A stretch of DNA of 60,063 nt from Arenimonas sp. SCN 70-307 (GTDB taxonomy: Bacteria > Pseudomonadota > Gammaproteobacteria > Xanthomonadales > Xanthomonadaceae): assembly GCF_001724815.1 (NCBI RefSeq), contig NZ_MEDO01000015.1, forward strand, positions 1-60,063, given 5' to 3'. How positions within the stretch are numbered: position 1 is the stretch's first letter; every line of letters starts with the position of its first letter. A model generated the notes under the pieces. The model was not told the origin of the DNA and did no database searches. It saw only the letters and a list, made by a program, of their open reading frames with translations. A program made the translations under genes and the position numbers. This document shows, one piece after another, positions 7,899 to 17,303 of the stretch.

Positions 7899-9005
7899 TT
7901 ATTCGGTGGCGTCGGGATGTTTCAGCAAGTCGCCGTGATGCACCGGCCGGATGCCATCCATCACCAGCGCGTAGCTGACCTTGTCGAAGGTGCGGAACAC
8001 CATCAGGTTGCCCACGAACTCGTCCGGCAGCTGCACCTTGTCGGCCTTGGCGGCGGCACCGGTGCGGTGGCTGACGACGTCGGCGACGCGGCTGCCTTCG
8101 TTCCAGATCGACATGACGTGGCCGTTGCGGATGCCGTCGCGGGCACCCACCGACAGCGCCACCACCAGGTGCGGACCGGACTGCATGCCGTCGGCGACGG
8201 CCAGGATGCGGGCGCCGGCCGGGACGTTGTCCGGGGCGCGCGGCAGGAACTGCAGGTCGTAGGGCTGGGCCTCGGACGGCATGACGCGGTCGCCGACGCG
8301 GATCTCGCGGCCTTCCTCGCGCAGCACCACCGAAGCGACCTCGCCCCTGACGGCGGTGACTTCGCCGGTGGCGTGGATCTGCAGCTCGTAGCCCAGCTTC
8401 TCGCCGGTGGCCTCGCCGAAGCCCGGCGGCACCACCCAGTGGCTGTGCTGGCGGTCGCTGCGGAAGTCCAGCGGGCTGGCGCCCGGCAGGTTGCGCTTGT
8501 TGCCGCCGCCGAAGACGTTCACCGGGCGGGCGATGTCGACCACCATGCCCGGCGCCGCGCCCTGCAGGCCGCGCACGTAGACCAGCTGGCCGGCCGTGCT
8601 GTAGAGCCGGTCGTCCTCGAGGCCGATGACGTGGGGCAGGGCCTTCGGATCCTCGACCACGGTGAAGTGCTTGAGCAGCGCCTCGACCTCGGACAGCGGG
8701 ATCGTATTGACCGCCTCGCCGACCTGCGGGCCTTCGGCCTGCACGCGCGGCTGGCCATCCACATAGACCAGGCTCAGCACCTGTCCCGGGTAGATGAGGT
8801 GCGGATTCTGCACCTGCGGGTTGGCCTGCCAGATCTCCGGCCACAGCCAGGGCTTCTGGAGGAAGCGACCCGCGATGTCCCAAAGGGTGTCGCCCTTCTT
8901 TACCACGTACGTGGTGGGATGGTCCCCGCGAAGGTCGGCCGCGATGACGGCGCCCGCGAGGGTGAGCAACATGGCAGCTGTAACTGCAAGAAGCCGTTTA
9001 AGCAT
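7899..9005 (-). CDS. Secreted LysM domain protein
   Basis: 368 residues. Signal peptide at 1-22 (MLKRLLAVTAAMLLTLAGAVIA). One LysM domain at about 31-80 (TYVVKKGDTLWDIAGRFLQ ... NPHLIYPGQVLSLV) should bind peptidoglycan. The remaining 280 residues are beta-rich without a catalytic motif I recognise. Proteins of this layout (LysM plus a long unassigned C-terminus) are commonly encoded next to dprA and divergent from def in gammaproteobacteria, as here. It probably acts in the periplasm at the cell wall. The promoter lies in the 137-base region shared with def. Confidence 0.85.
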   Translation of the reverse strand: MLKRLLAVTAAMLLTLAGAVIAADLRGDHPTTYVVKKGDTLWDIAGRFLQKPWLWPEIWQANPQVQNPHLIYPGQVLSLVYVDGQPRVQAEGPQVGEAVNTIPLSEVEALLKHFTVVEDPKALPHVIGLEDDRLYSTAGQLVYVRGLQGAAPGMVVDIARPVNVFGGGNKRNLPGASPLDFRSDRQHSHWVVPPGFGEATGEKLGYELQIHATGEVTAVRGEVASVVLREEGREIRVGDRVMPSEAQPYDLQFLPRAPDNVPAGARILAVADGMQSGPHLVVALSVGARDGIRNGHVMSIWNEGSRVADVVSHRTGAAAKADKVQLPDEFVGNLMVFRTFDKVSYALVMDGIRPVHHGDLLKHPDATE

Positions 9006-9045
9006 GGCGGCTATCCACCTGATTTCCCCGGACAGGTTGGGCGAC

Positions 9046-9092
9046 TATAGCCCAAATCCGGCCCCGGATTGCAAGCCCGCCGGGGGTATACT
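9046..9092. promoter_or_regulatory. Divergent promoter region for the LysM gene and def
   Basis: Two -10-like boxes point outward: TATAGT on the minus strand (9051-9046) toward the LysM gene and TATACT on the plus strand (9087-9092) toward def. The plus box predicts a leader of about 45 bases. No convincing -35 boxes; assigned from -10 similarity and gene arrangement. Confidence 0.45.
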
Positions 9093-9142
9093 GTCGTGCC
9101 GGCCCCTTGAGGTCCGGGCCCTTGTTCCCCATCTTCCCGTCC

Positions 9143-9649
9143 ATGGCCAAGCTCCCCATCCTGGAATTCCCCGATCCCCGCCTGCGCACGGTCGCCAAGC
9201 CCGTCGAAACGGTGGACGACGACCTGCGCCGGCTCGTGGACGACATGTTCGAAACCATGTACGCCGCGCCGGGCATCGGCCTGGCCGCGAGCCAGGTGGA
9301 TGTCCACCTGCGCCTTCTCGTCCTTGACGTAAGCGAGGACCAGAGCCGGCCAATGGTGTTCATCAACCCCGAGATCCTCTCGGCCGAGGGCCACCAGGTC
9401 TACCAGGAAGGCTGCCTGTCGGTGCCGGGCATCTACGCCGACGTCAAGCGCGCCAACAAGATCCGCGTGCGTGCGCTCGACCGCGACGGCAAGGCGTTCG
9501 AGCTCGACGCCGACGGCCTGCTGGCGGTGTGCATCCAGCACGAGATGGACCACCTGGCCGGCAAGGTCTTCGTGGACTACCTCTCGCCGCTCAAGCGCGA
9601 GCAGGTCAAGAAGAAGCTCGCCAAGCAGCAGCGCGCCAGCGCCGCCTGA
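9143..9649 (+). CDS. def: Peptide deformylase
   Basis: 168 residues, the usual length. Removes the formyl group from nascent N-terminal formyl-methionine. All three motifs are present: GIGLAA (44-49), EGCLS with metal ligand C91, and HEMDH (133-137) giving the two histidine ligands and the catalytic glutamate. I start it at 9143 ([15 protein letters not shown]), which matches the family N-terminus. It is first in a def-fmt-rsmB run: fmt begins one base after the def stop codon, so the enzymes that add and remove the formyl group are co-expressed. Confidence 0.98.
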   Translation: MAKLPILEFPDPRLRTVAKPVETVDDDLRRLVDDMFETMYAAPGIGLAASQVDVHLRLLVLDVSEDQSRPMVFINPEILSAEGHQVYQEGCLSVPGIYADVKRANKIRVRALDRDGKAFELDADGLLAVCIQHEMDHLAGKVFVDYLSPLKREQVKKKLAKQQRASAA

Positions 9650-9650
9650 G

Positions 9651-10577
9651 ATGCCCCTGCGCATCGTCTTCGCCGGTACGCCGGAGTTCGCCGTGCCCTG
9701 CCTGCGCGCGGCCGCCGGACGCGGCGAGGTGGTGGGCGTGTGGACCCAGCCCGACCGCCCGGCCGGCCGCGGCCGCCAGCTGGCGCCTTCGCCGGTGAAG
9801 CTCGAGGCGCTGTCCCGCCAGCTGCCCGTGTTCCAGCCCGAGAACTTCAAGTCCGCCGAGGCGCGTGAACAACTGAGCGCCCTGCAGCCCGACCTGATGG
9901 TGGTGGTGGCCTACGGCCTGATCCTGCCCCAGTCGGTGCTCGACATCCCGCGTTACGGCTGCTGGAACGTGCACGCCTCGCTGCTGCCGCGCTGGCGCGG
10001 CGCCGCGCCCATCCAGCGCGCGCTCGAGGCCGGCGACGCCGAAACCGGCGTGTGCCTGATGCAGATGGAGAAGGGCCTGGACACCGGCCCGGTGCTGCTC
10101 TCGCTCGCCACGCCCATCACCGACGACGACACCGGCGGCAGCCTGCACGAGCGCCTCGCCGCGCTCGGCGCCGAGGTGCTGGGCGATGGCCTGAAGCTGC
10201 TGCGCGCCGGCATGCGCCCGGTGCCGCAGCCGCAGCCTGCCGAAGGCGTCACCTACGCCCACAAGCTCGACAAGGCCGAGGCGCGGCTGGACTGGTCGCG
10301 CCCCGCGCGCGAGCTGGCCAATCGCGTTCGCGCCTTCAATCCCTGGCCGGTGGCCGAGGCCATGCTCGCCGGCGAGCGCCTGCGCATCCACGCCGCGCGC
10401 GCGCTCGACCTCGCCCACGGCCAGGCGCCCGGCACCGTGCTCGCCGCCTCCCGCGAAGGACTGGACGTGGCCTGCGGTGAAGGCGCCCTGCGCCTGCTGC
10501 AGGTGCAGCGCGAAGGGGGCCGGGCCATGCCGGTGGCCGATTACCTCAACGCCCGCCCGGCGCTGGCCGGCCGATGA
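9651..10577 (+). CDS. fmt: Methionyl-tRNA formyltransferase
   Basis: 308 residues. Transfers a formyl group from 10-formyl-tetrahydrofolate to initiator Met-tRNA. The N-terminal domain begins [15 protein letters not shown], and N106, H108 ([13 protein letters not shown]) and D144 (KGLDTGPVL) correspond in type and number to the E. coli catalytic residues. The C-terminal OB-fold starts near 205. The ATG at 9651 follows the def stop by one base, and the stop overlaps the rsmB start (ATGA), indicating translational coupling. Confidence 0.98.
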   Translation: MPLRIVFAGTPEFAVPCLRAAAGRGEVVGVWTQPDRPAGRGRQLAPSPVKLEALSRQLPVFQPENFKSAEAREQLSALQPDLMVVVAYGLILPQSVLDIPRYGCWNVHASLLPRWRGAAPIQRALEAGDAETGVCLMQMEKGLDTGPVLLSLATPITDDDTGGSLHERLAALGAEVLGDGLKLLRAGMRPVPQPQPAEGVTYAHKLDKAEARLDWSRPARELANRVRAFNPWPVAEAMLAGERLRIHAARALDLAHGQAPGTVLAASREGLDVACGEGALRLLQVQREGGRAMPVADYLNARPALAGR

Positions 10578-11884
10578 GCGGCCCGGGCTCGGCCCTGCGC
10601 GCCGAGGCGGCCCGCGTGCTGCAGGCCGTGCTGGCCGAGGGTCGCTCGCTCAAGGCCGTGCTCGGCCGAAGCCTGCCGGGCGTGGCCGACCCGCGCGACC
10701 GCGCCCTGCTCGAGGCGATCTGCTTCGACGCCCTGCGCCACCGCCGCCGCTATGAGTTCGCGCTGTCGGGCTGGCTGGCCCGGCCGCTGCCGCGGCGTGA
10801 CCAGGCCGTGCACTTCCTGCTGCTCGCCGGCCTGGCCCAGCTCAAGGGCCTGGGCCTGGCGCCGCACGCTGCCGTGGGCGCCACCGCAGAAGCCGCCCGC
10901 GACCTGGGCCGAAGCGGCCTGGTCGGGCTGGTGAACGCGCTGCTGCGCCGCGCCAGCCGCGAAGCGCTGCCCGAAAGCGAAGACCCGGCGGTGGCCGGCA
11001 GCCATCCGGACTGGCTGGTGGCGCGCCTGCGCGCCGACTGGCCCGCGCAGGCCGCGGCCATCCTCGCCGCCAACAACCAGGCCGCGCCGCTGTGGCTGCG
11101 CGCCAATCCGCGCCAGGGCAGCGCGGCTGCGCTGCAGGCGCGGCTCCACGAGGCCGGCCTGGACGCGGCGCTGGTGCCGGAGGTTCCGGGCGCGCTGCGC
11201 CTGGACACCCCGGTGCCGGTCGAGGCGCTGCCGGGCTGGGAGCAGGGCGCACTGTCGGTGCAGGACGGCGCCGCCCAGCTGGCCGTGCTGGCGCTCGACC
11301 CTCGGCCGGGCGAGCGCGTGCTCGATGCCTGCGCCGCGCCCGGCGGCAAGGCCGCGCAGCTCGTCGCGGCCCTGGGCAACGGCGAAGTGCTGGCGCTGGA
11401 CGTCGATGCGCGCCGGCTGGCGAAGGTCTCGCAGCTGCTCCAGCGCCTGCACCTGGAGGCGCCGAACGTGCAGGTGCGCGTCGCCGATGCCGCCGCGCCG
11501 GAGGGCTGGTTCGACGGCCGCGCCTTCGACGCGATCATCCTCGACGCGCCGTGTTCGGCCACCGGCATCATCCGCCGCCAGCCCGACATCAAATGGCATC
11601 GCCGCGAGGCCGACATCGAATCCCTGGCCGTCCTGCAGGCGCGCCTGCTCGATGCGCTCTGGCCGCTGCTCAAGCCCGGCGGCCGGCTGCTCTACGCCAC
11701 CTGCTCGGTGCTGGTGCAGGAGAACGCGGCGCAGGTGCAGGCCTTCCTCGAGCGCCATCCCGAGGCCGTCGTGCGGCCGCTGGACGAGCGCTTTGGCCAC
11801 GCCAGCGGCGCCGGCCGCCAGCGCTTGCCGGGCGAGGGCGGCATGGATGGTTTTTTCTACGCGCTGCTGGCCCGGCCGGCCTGA
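10574..11884 (+). CDS. rsmB: 16S rRNA m5C967 methyltransferase
   Basis: 436 residues. N-terminal NusB-like RNA-binding domain (about 1-140) and a C-terminal SAM-dependent RNA m5C methyltransferase. The SAM-binding loop is [10 protein letters not shown] (251-260); the two cysteines of the mechanism are C327 in DAPCSATG and C377 in YATCSV. It overlaps fmt by 4 bases (ATGA) and ends head-to-head with the glycosyltransferase gene, whose stop codon directly follows. The position after def-fmt is conserved in proteobacteria. Confidence 0.97.
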   Translation: MSGPGSALRAEAARVLQAVLAEGRSLKAVLGRSLPGVADPRDRALLEAICFDALRHRRRYEFALSGWLARPLPRRDQAVHFLLLAGLAQLKGLGLAPHAAVGATAEAARDLGRSGLVGLVNALLRRASREALPESEDPAVAGSHPDWLVARLRADWPAQAAAILAANNQAAPLWLRANPRQGSAAALQARLHEAGLDAALVPEVPGALRLDTPVPVEALPGWEQGALSVQDGAAQLAVLALDPRPGERVLDACAAPGGKAAQLVAALGNGEVLALDVDARRLAKVSQLLQRLHLEAPNVQVRVADAAAPEGWFDGRAFDAIILDAPCSATGIIRRQPDIKWHRREADIESLAVLQARLLDALWPLLKPGGRLLYATCSVLVQENAAQVQAFLERHPEAVVRPLDERFGHASGAGRQRLPGEGGMDGFFYALLARPA

Positions 11885-12643
11885 TCAGGCGGCGTCGTCG
11901 AGCAGCTGGTACTTGAGCCGGGCGTAACGCGCCTGCAGCCAGTGGAAGCGCAGGCCGGGCAGGCCATCGACCACGCCCAGGCGCAGCACCACGTGCTTGA
12001 GCAGGTAGGCAAGCGCCGCCAGTTCGCCGCGGCCGGGCAGCACCACCCGGCCGCGCCGGGCCTGGTCGTCGGCCCAAAGCCGGGCATGGCCCTCGAGCTT
12101 GCGCCAGTGCGCCTCGGGGCAGCCGGCGATTTCGTGCTCGATGCCGATGCGCGAATTCGCCACGCGCTGGCCGCGGGTGTCGAGCTCCTCGTGCACCGGC
12201 CGGATCTCGTAGCGCAGGTGGTTGCGGAACAGGCGCGGCAGCGGTTCGCGCGCGAAACCGCCGCCGCGCATTCGATGGCCCAGGAAATGGGCGCGCCGGC
12301 GCAGGCGCCAGGCGTCGGCATGCTCGACCGCGCCGGTTTCGAACAGCGCGCGCAAGGCATCGACCGCGCCCGGCTCGAGCCATTCGTCGGCATCGAGCAG
12401 CAGCACCCAGGGCTGGCCCGCGCGCGAGATGGCCGTGTTCTTCTGGCTGGCGTAGCCCAGCCATTCCTGGTGTTCGACCTGTGCGCCCATGCCGCGGGCG
12501 ATGGCCACCGTGTCGTCGGTGGAGCCCGAGTCGAGCACGATCACTTCACGGCAAACCGCCAGCAGCGGCCCGAGGCAGCGCGCGATGCGCCCGGCTTCGT
12601 CGCGGGTGACGACGATGCCGGTGAGGGGCAGGGGCGTGGCCAT
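11885..12643 (-). CDS. Family 2 glycosyltransferase (WaaE/KdtX-like)
   Basis: 252 residues from the ATG at 12643. GT-A fold: LTGIVVTRDEAGRIARCL at the N-terminus, VLDSGSTDDT near 36-45, and a DxD-type metal site at D84/D86 (LLLDADEW). The pattern EWLGYASQKNTAI and the later RLFRNHLRYEIRPVHEEL resemble lipopolysaccharide core beta-1,4-glucosyltransferases of the WaaE/KdtX group. It probably works on the cytoplasmic face of the inner membrane in LPS core or glycan synthesis; the sugar and acceptor are not determinable here. It is divergent from the ArnT-like gene with 49 bases between. The adjacent glycan-transfer gene supports an envelope role. Confidence 0.82.
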   Translation of the reverse strand: MATPLPLTGIVVTRDEAGRIARCLGPLLAVCREVIVLDSGSTDDTVAIARGMGAQVEHQEWLGYASQKNTAISRAGQPWVLLLDADEWLEPGAVDALRALFETGAVEHADAWRLRRRAHFLGHRMRGGGFAREPLPRLFRNHLRYEIRPVHEELDTRGQRVANSRIGIEHEIAGCPEAHWRKLEGHARLWADDQARRGRVVLPGRGELAALAYLLKHVVLRLGVVDGLPGLRFHWLQARYARLKYQLLDDAA

Positions 12644-12678
12644 GGGCACGGGCTTGTCCGGGGGGCGGGCCCGGTGAT

Positions 12679-12684
12679 TATAGT
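12679..12684 (+). promoter_or_regulatory. -10 box of the ArnT-like gene
   Basis: TATAGT eight bases before the ATG at 12693, predicting a transcription start within a few bases of the start codon. No ribosome-binding site is visible. Confidence 0.5.
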
Positions 12685-12692
12685 GGCGCGCC

Positions 12693-14381
12693 ATGACAAC
12701 CGCCGACCGTCGAGCCGCCCTCGCCCTGCTCACACTGGCCTTGCTGGTGCTCGCCGCGGGTTACGGCCTGCGCGACCCCTGGCCCGCCGACGAACCCCGC
12801 TTCGTGCTGGTGGCCAAGCAGATGGTCGACAGCGGCGACTACCTGTTCCCGCACCGCGGCGCCGAGCTCTACCCCGACAAGCCGCCGATCTACTTCTGGC
12901 TGCTCTCGCTGGCCTACGGGCTCGTGGGCAGCTGGCGCGGCAGCTTCCTGCTGCCCTCGCTGCTTTCGGCCCTGGGCACGCTGGCTCTGGTGTACGACCT
13001 CGGCCGGCGCCTGTGGAGCCCGCGCGCCGGCTTCTGGGCGGCGACGGCGGTGCTGGTGAGCCTGCAGTTCGTCTACCAGGCCAAACGCGCGCAGATCGAC
13101 CCGACCCTGGTCTTCATGACCACCTTCGCCTTCTATGGCCTGTGCCGGCACGTGCTGCAGGGCCCGCACTGGCGCTGGTACCTGGCCGCCTGCTTCGCCG
13201 CCGGCCTGGGCGTGGTGACCAAGGGCGTGGGCTTCCTGCCGCTGCTGGCGCTGCTGCCCTTCGCGCTGATGGCGAGGCGGGGCTGGCAGGGCCTGGCGCC
13301 GGTGCCGGCGGGCAGCGGCCTGCGCTGGTGGGCGGGCGGCCTGGCCTTCCTTGCGGCGATCGCGCTCTGGCTGGGGCCGGTGCTGGCGGTGGGACTGACC
13401 AGCGGCAACCCCGAGCACGAGGAATACCTGCGCAACATCCTGTTCAAGCAGACCGCGCAGCGTTATGCCGACCCGTGGCACCACCACGAGCCCTTCTGGT
13501 ATTTCGGCCAGGTGGTGCTGCTCTTCTGGGCGCCTTTTTCGCTGGCGCTGCCCTGGCTGCTGCGCCCCTGGCGCGAGGCCTGGCGGGCTCGCGACGCAAA
13601 GGTCTGGCTGCCGCTGGCCTGGTTCGGCCTGGTGATCGTGTTCTTCAGCCTCAGCGCCGGCAAACGCGACATGTACATCCTGCCGGCGCTGCCGGCGCTG
13701 GCGCTGGCGGCCGCGCCCTTCCTCGACGACATCTCGCGGCGGCGCGGTTTCCGCCTGCTCGTGCTGGCCTTCACCGCGCTGCTGTCGCTGGTGCTGGCGG
13801 CCGGCGGCCTGATGGCCCTGTTCGGCGACCCCTCGTTCGAGGCGAAGTTGGTGGCCGAGCGTGGCCTGGGCCAGGAAGCGCGCTGGCTGTGGTGGATGCT
13901 GGTCGGGGTCGGCGGCAGCGGCCTGCTGGCGGTGCTGGTTGCGGCGGCGGCGAAGCTGCGCGGCGCGCTGGCGGCCTGCGCCTGGCTGCTGGCGGCGCTG
14001 TGGTGCGGCTACGGCTTCGTGGTGCATCCGCTGCTGGACGACGAGAACTCCGCGCGCAAGGTGATGCAGGCCGCGCGCGACCTCGCCGGGCCCGGCACGA
14101 CCATCGGCCTGGTGGACTGGAAGGAGCAGAACCTGCTGCAGGCCGTCGGCCCGGTGGCCGAGTTCGGCTTCCGCGCCGATCCGCTCGTGCAGCTGGCCCG
14201 CGCCCGCGCCTGGCTGGCGCAGGCGCCGGGCGAGCGCGTGCTGATGCTGCAGTCGAGCAAGGACCTGGCCTGCGTGGACACCGCGGCCGGTAGCCAGCGC
14301 GTCGGAACCGCCAACCGCCGCGTGTGGTGGCTGGTCGACGAGCGTGCGCTGGCCGGCTGCGAGGCCCCGACCGCCCCGTGA
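12693..14381 (+). CDS. ArnT/PMT-family integral membrane glycosyltransferase
   Basis: 562 residues, mostly membrane helices (about 11-12). GT-C fold, dolichyl-phosphate-mannose/lipid-A aminoarabinose transferase type. After the first helix comes the loop with the acidic motif (RDPWPADEPRF, 27-36, containing the D-E-x-R signature), then YPDKPPIYFWLLSL, both typical of ArnT and related transferases. These enzymes move a sugar from a polyprenyl-phosphate carrier to lipid A or another periplasmic acceptor. No arn operon genes are present, so an aminoarabinose role is not shown. The start fits a near-leaderless transcript. Confidence 0.83.
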   Translation: MTTADRRAALALLTLALLVLAAGYGLRDPWPADEPRFVLVAKQMVDSGDYLFPHRGAELYPDKPPIYFWLLSLAYGLVGSWRGSFLLPSLLSALGTLALVYDLGRRLWSPRAGFWAATAVLVSLQFVYQAKRAQIDPTLVFMTTFAFYGLCRHVLQGPHWRWYLAACFAAGLGVVTKGVGFLPLLALLPFALMARRGWQGLAPVPAGSGLRWWAGGLAFLAAIALWLGPVLAVGLTSGNPEHEEYLRNILFKQTAQRYADPWHHHEPFWYFGQVVLLFWAPFSLALPWLLRPWREAWRARDAKVWLPLAWFGLVIVFFSLSAGKRDMYILPALPALALAAAPFLDDISRRRGFRLLVLAFTALLSLVLAAGGLMALFGDPSFEAKLVAERGLGQEARWLWWMLVGVGGSGLLAVLVAAAAKLRGALAACAWLLAALWCGYGFVVHPLLDDENSARKVMQAARDLAGPGTTIGLVDWKEQNLLQAVGPVAEFGFRADPLVQLARARAWLAQAPGERVLMLQSSKDLACVDTAAGSQRVGTANRRVWWLVDERALAGCEAPTAP

Positions 14382-14418
14382 ACGCCCCGCCGCTGGCCCG
14401 GCCGGCCGCGCTTGGCGC

Positions 14419-14424
14419 TAAACT
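14419..14424 (+). promoter_or_regulatory. Candidate -10 box for trkA-trkH
   Basis: TAAACT 45 bases upstream of the trkA ATG in an 88-base gap after the ArnT-like gene. No strong -35 box. Confidence 0.35.
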
Positions 14425-14469
14425 GGCGGCGTTCGCAGGGACGGCCAACGTCGAGGGCGGCAAGGGCAC

Positions 14470-15849
14470 ATGAAGATCCTCATCCTGGGCGCAGGCCAGG
14501 TCGGCACCTCGGTGGCTTCGGCGCTCGCGTCGGAGAACAACGACATCACCGTCGTCGACACCGACCACCAGCGCCTGCGCGACCTCGCCGAAAAACTCGA
14601 CATCCGCACCGTCGTCGGCCACGCCTCGCTGCCCAGCGTGCTGCTGCAGGCCGGCGCCGAGGACGCCGAGCTGCTGGTGGCCGTCACCTCCAGCGACGAG
14701 GTCAACCTCATCGCCTGCCAGGTGGCCCAGCACCAGTTCCGAACGCCCACCCGCGTGGCGCGCCTGCGCGAGGCGCAGTACCTGGACGTGGCCGCGCTGG
14801 CCGACCCCGAGCATTCGGCGGTGAACGCCGCCATCAGCCCCGAGCAGCTGGTGTGCAAGCACGTCGAGCGGCTCATCGAATATCCAGGCGCGCTGCAGGT
14901 GCTCGATTTCGCCGAGGGCCGCGTGCAGCTGGTGGCCGTGCGCGCGGTGCCGGGCGGCGCGCTGGTGGGGCACGAGATCCGCGAGCTGCGCGAGCACCTG
15001 CCCGCGGGCGTGGACGCGCGCGTGGCGGCCATCTTCCGCAAGGGCCGGCCCGTGCAGCCCGAAGGCCACACCGTCATCGAGGTCGACGACGAGGTGTTCT
15101 TCCTCGCCGAGCGCAAGGACATCCTGACGGTGATGGGCGAGCTGCGCCGCGTCGACGCGCGCCCCGCGCGCCGCCTGCTGATCGCCGGCGGCGGCAACAT
15201 CGGCCGCAACCTGGCGCGCAGCCTCGAGAGCCGCTATTCGGTGAAGGTGCTCGAGCGCAGCCGCGAGCGCGCCCGCGGCATCGCCGAGGACCTGCTCAAC
15301 TCGATCGTGCTGGTGGGCGACTGCGCCGACGAGGACCTGCTGCGCGAGGAGAACATCGACCAGACCGACGTCTACTGCGCAATGACCAACGACGACGAGG
15401 CCAACATCCTCTCGGCGATGCTGGCCAAGCGCATGGGCTGCCCGCGCGTGATCTCGCTGATCAACCGGCCCAGCTACGCCGAGCTGGTGGAGGGCGGCAC
15501 CATCGACATCGCCGTCAGCCCGCAGCTGGTGACGCTGGGCGCGCTGCTGGCGCACATCCGCGAGGGCGCGCCGGCGCGGGTGTACTCGCTGCGCCGCGGC
15601 GCGGCCGAGGCCATCGAGGTGGTGGTGCGCGGCGACGCGCGCACCTCCAAGGTCATCGGCCGCGCGCTCGACGAACTCGAACTGCCTGCCGCCACCACCA
15701 TCGGCGGCATCGTGCGCGGCGACAAGCTGCTGATCGCCCACCACGACGTGGTGATCGAGTCGGGCGACCACGTCATCCTGTTCGTGATGGACAAGCGCGA
15801 GATGGACAAGGTCAGCGCGCTGTTCCAGACCGGGGCGACCTGGCTGTGA
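14470..15849 (+). CDS. trkA: Trk potassium uptake system regulatory subunit TrkA
   Basis: 459 residues. Cytoplasmic NAD(H)-binding subunit that gates the TrkH potassium channel. Two repeats, each with an RCK_N Rossmann domain and a TrkA_C domain: the first begins MKILILGAGQVGTSVA (GxGxxG at 7-12) with the acidic strand-end VVDTD; the second begins near residue 236 (RLLIAGGGNIGRNLA). A GGGCGGCAAGGGCACATG context provides the ribosome site. trkH starts inside the last codons (GTGA overlap), so the two subunits are coupled. Confidence 0.97.
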   Translation: MKILILGAGQVGTSVASALASENNDITVVDTDHQRLRDLAEKLDIRTVVGHASLPSVLLQAGAEDAELLVAVTSSDEVNLIACQVAQHQFRTPTRVARLREAQYLDVAALADPEHSAVNAAISPEQLVCKHVERLIEYPGALQVLDFAEGRVQLVAVRAVPGGALVGHEIRELREHLPAGVDARVAAIFRKGRPVQPEGHTVIEVDDEVFFLAERKDILTVMGELRRVDARPARRLLIAGGGNIGRNLARSLESRYSVKVLERSRERARGIAEDLLNSIVLVGDCADEDLLREENIDQTDVYCAMTNDDEANILSAMLAKRMGCPRVISLINRPSYAELVEGGTIDIAVSPQLVTLGALLAHIREGAPARVYSLRRGAAEAIEVVVRGDARTSKVIGRALDELELPAATTIGGIVRGDKLLIAHHDVVIESGDHVILFVMDKREMDKVSALFQTGATWL

Positions 15850-17303
15850 GCCAACGCTTCCGCGCCATCCAGCGCATCCTGGGCGTCATCATCGTCCTGT
15901 CCTCGCTGACCAAGCTGCCGCCCGGTTTCCTGGCCCTGGCCTGGGGCGAGAAGGGCACGCCGGGGGTGTTCTTCGGCAGCTTCCTCGCCAGCGCGCTGGT
16001 GGGCTTCTTCCTGTGGCTGCCGGTGCGCAGCGTCAACTACGACCTGCGCCTGCGCGACGGCTTCCTCATCGTCACGCTCACCTGGGTCTTCGCCAGCCTG
16101 GTCTCGGCGCTGCCCTTCGTGCACGGCCCGCCGAACCTGAGCTACACCGACGCCATCTTCGAGGCCACCTCGGGCCTGACGACCACCGGCGCCACGGTCA
16201 TCACCGGCCTCGACGCCCTGCCGCCGAGCGTGCTGTTCTACCGGCAGCTGCTGCAGTTCCTCGGCGGCATGGGCATCGTGATCCTGGCGGTGGCCATCCT
16301 GCCGATGCTCAAGATCGGCGGCACCCAGCTCTTCCGAGCCGAAAGCACCGGCCCGACCAAGGACACCAAGCTCACCCCGCGCATCGCCGAGACGGCCAAG
16401 GCGCTGTGGGCGGTGTACTTCGGCCTGACCATCCTGTGCGCGGGCTCGTTCTGGGTGGCCGGCATGGGCCTGTTCGACGCCATCGGCCACGCCATGTCCA
16501 CGGTGTCCACCGGCGGCTTCTCGACCCACGACGCCGGCTTCGCGCACTGGGACAGCGGCCTGCTCGAGTGGATCGCCATCGTCTTCATGATGCTCGGCGG
16601 CATCAACTTCGGCCTGCACTTCGTCGCCTGGCGCCGCGCGTCGCTCTCCGTCTACGGCACCGACTCCGAGCTCAGGGCCTTCCTGCGCATCACCGTGGGC
16701 ATCAGCCTGGTCGTGGGCCTTTCGCTCTGGGTCGCCGGGACCTACCAGGGCTTCGGCGAATCGCTGCGCACGGCCACCTTCCAAGTCGTCTCGATCATCA
16801 CCACCACGGGCTTCGTGATGCCGGGCTTCGACCAGTGGCCCGGCGCGCTGCCCTTCATCGTCGTCACCGTCGGCGTCATCGGCGGCTGCTCGGGCTCCAC
16901 CGTCGGCGGCCTGAAGGTGGCTCGCGTGGTGATGGTGGTGCGCCAGGGCTACCGCGAGATCAAGCAGCTGGTGCACCCCAAGGCCCAGTTCCTGGTGAAG
17001 ATGGGCGGCCGGCGCGTGTCCGAATCGGTGGTGCTGTCGGTCAGCGGCTTCATCGCCATCTGGATGCTGTGCTTCATGGTGATGGTGATTGGGTTCAACG
17101 CCACCGGGCTCGACCTGGCCTCGGCCTACGGCGCGGCGGTGGCCATGCTGGCCAACTCCGGCCCCGGCCTGGGCAGCACCGCCTATACCTTCGCCGGCGC
17201 CGGCGACGCCGCGGTCTGGCTCGGCACCGTGGGCATGGTGCTCGGCCGCCTGGAGGTGTTCTCGGTGCTGGTGCTGCTTACGCCGCAGTTCTGGCGGGAG
17301 TAG
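15846..17303 (+). CDS. trkH: Trk potassium transporter membrane subunit TrkH
   Basis: 485 residues starting at the GTG at 15846, which overlaps the trkA stop codon (GTGA). Inner-membrane K+ channel of the TrkH/KtrB superfamily with four pore repeats; filter-like glycine segments include [30 protein letters not shown] and ANSGPGLGS. With TrkA it forms the constitutive potassium uptake system. The 3' end overlaps the convergent PH-domain gene by 26 bases. Confidence 0.96.
   Translation: MSQRFRAIQRILGVIIVLSSLTKLPPGFLALAWGEKGTPGVFFGSFLASALVGFFLWLPVRSVNYDLRLRDGFLIVTLTWVFASLVSALPFVHGPPNLSYTDAIFEATSGLTTTGATVITGLDALPPSVLFYRQLLQFLGGMGIVILAVAILPMLKIGGTQLFRAESTGPTKDTKLTPRIAETAKALWAVYFGLTILCAGSFWVAGMGLFDAIGHAMSTVSTGGFSTHDAGFAHWDSGLLEWIAIVFMMLGGINFGLHFVAWRRASLSVYGTDSELRAFLRITVGISLVVGLSLWVAGTYQGFGESLRTATFQVVSIITTTGFVMPGFDQWPGALPFIVVTVGVIGGCSGSTVGGLKVARVVMVVRQGYREIKQLVHPKAQFLVKMGGRRVSESVVLSVSGFIAIWMLCFMVMVIGFNATGLDLASAYGAAVAMLANSGPGLGSTAYTFAGAGDAAVWLGTVGMVLGRLEVFSVLVLLTPQFWRE

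Noticed and set aside
12693-14381. Polymyxin-resistance arn operon
   Set aside because: Only an ArnT-like transferase is present; no arnB, arnC, arnA or arnD-type genes are adjacent.
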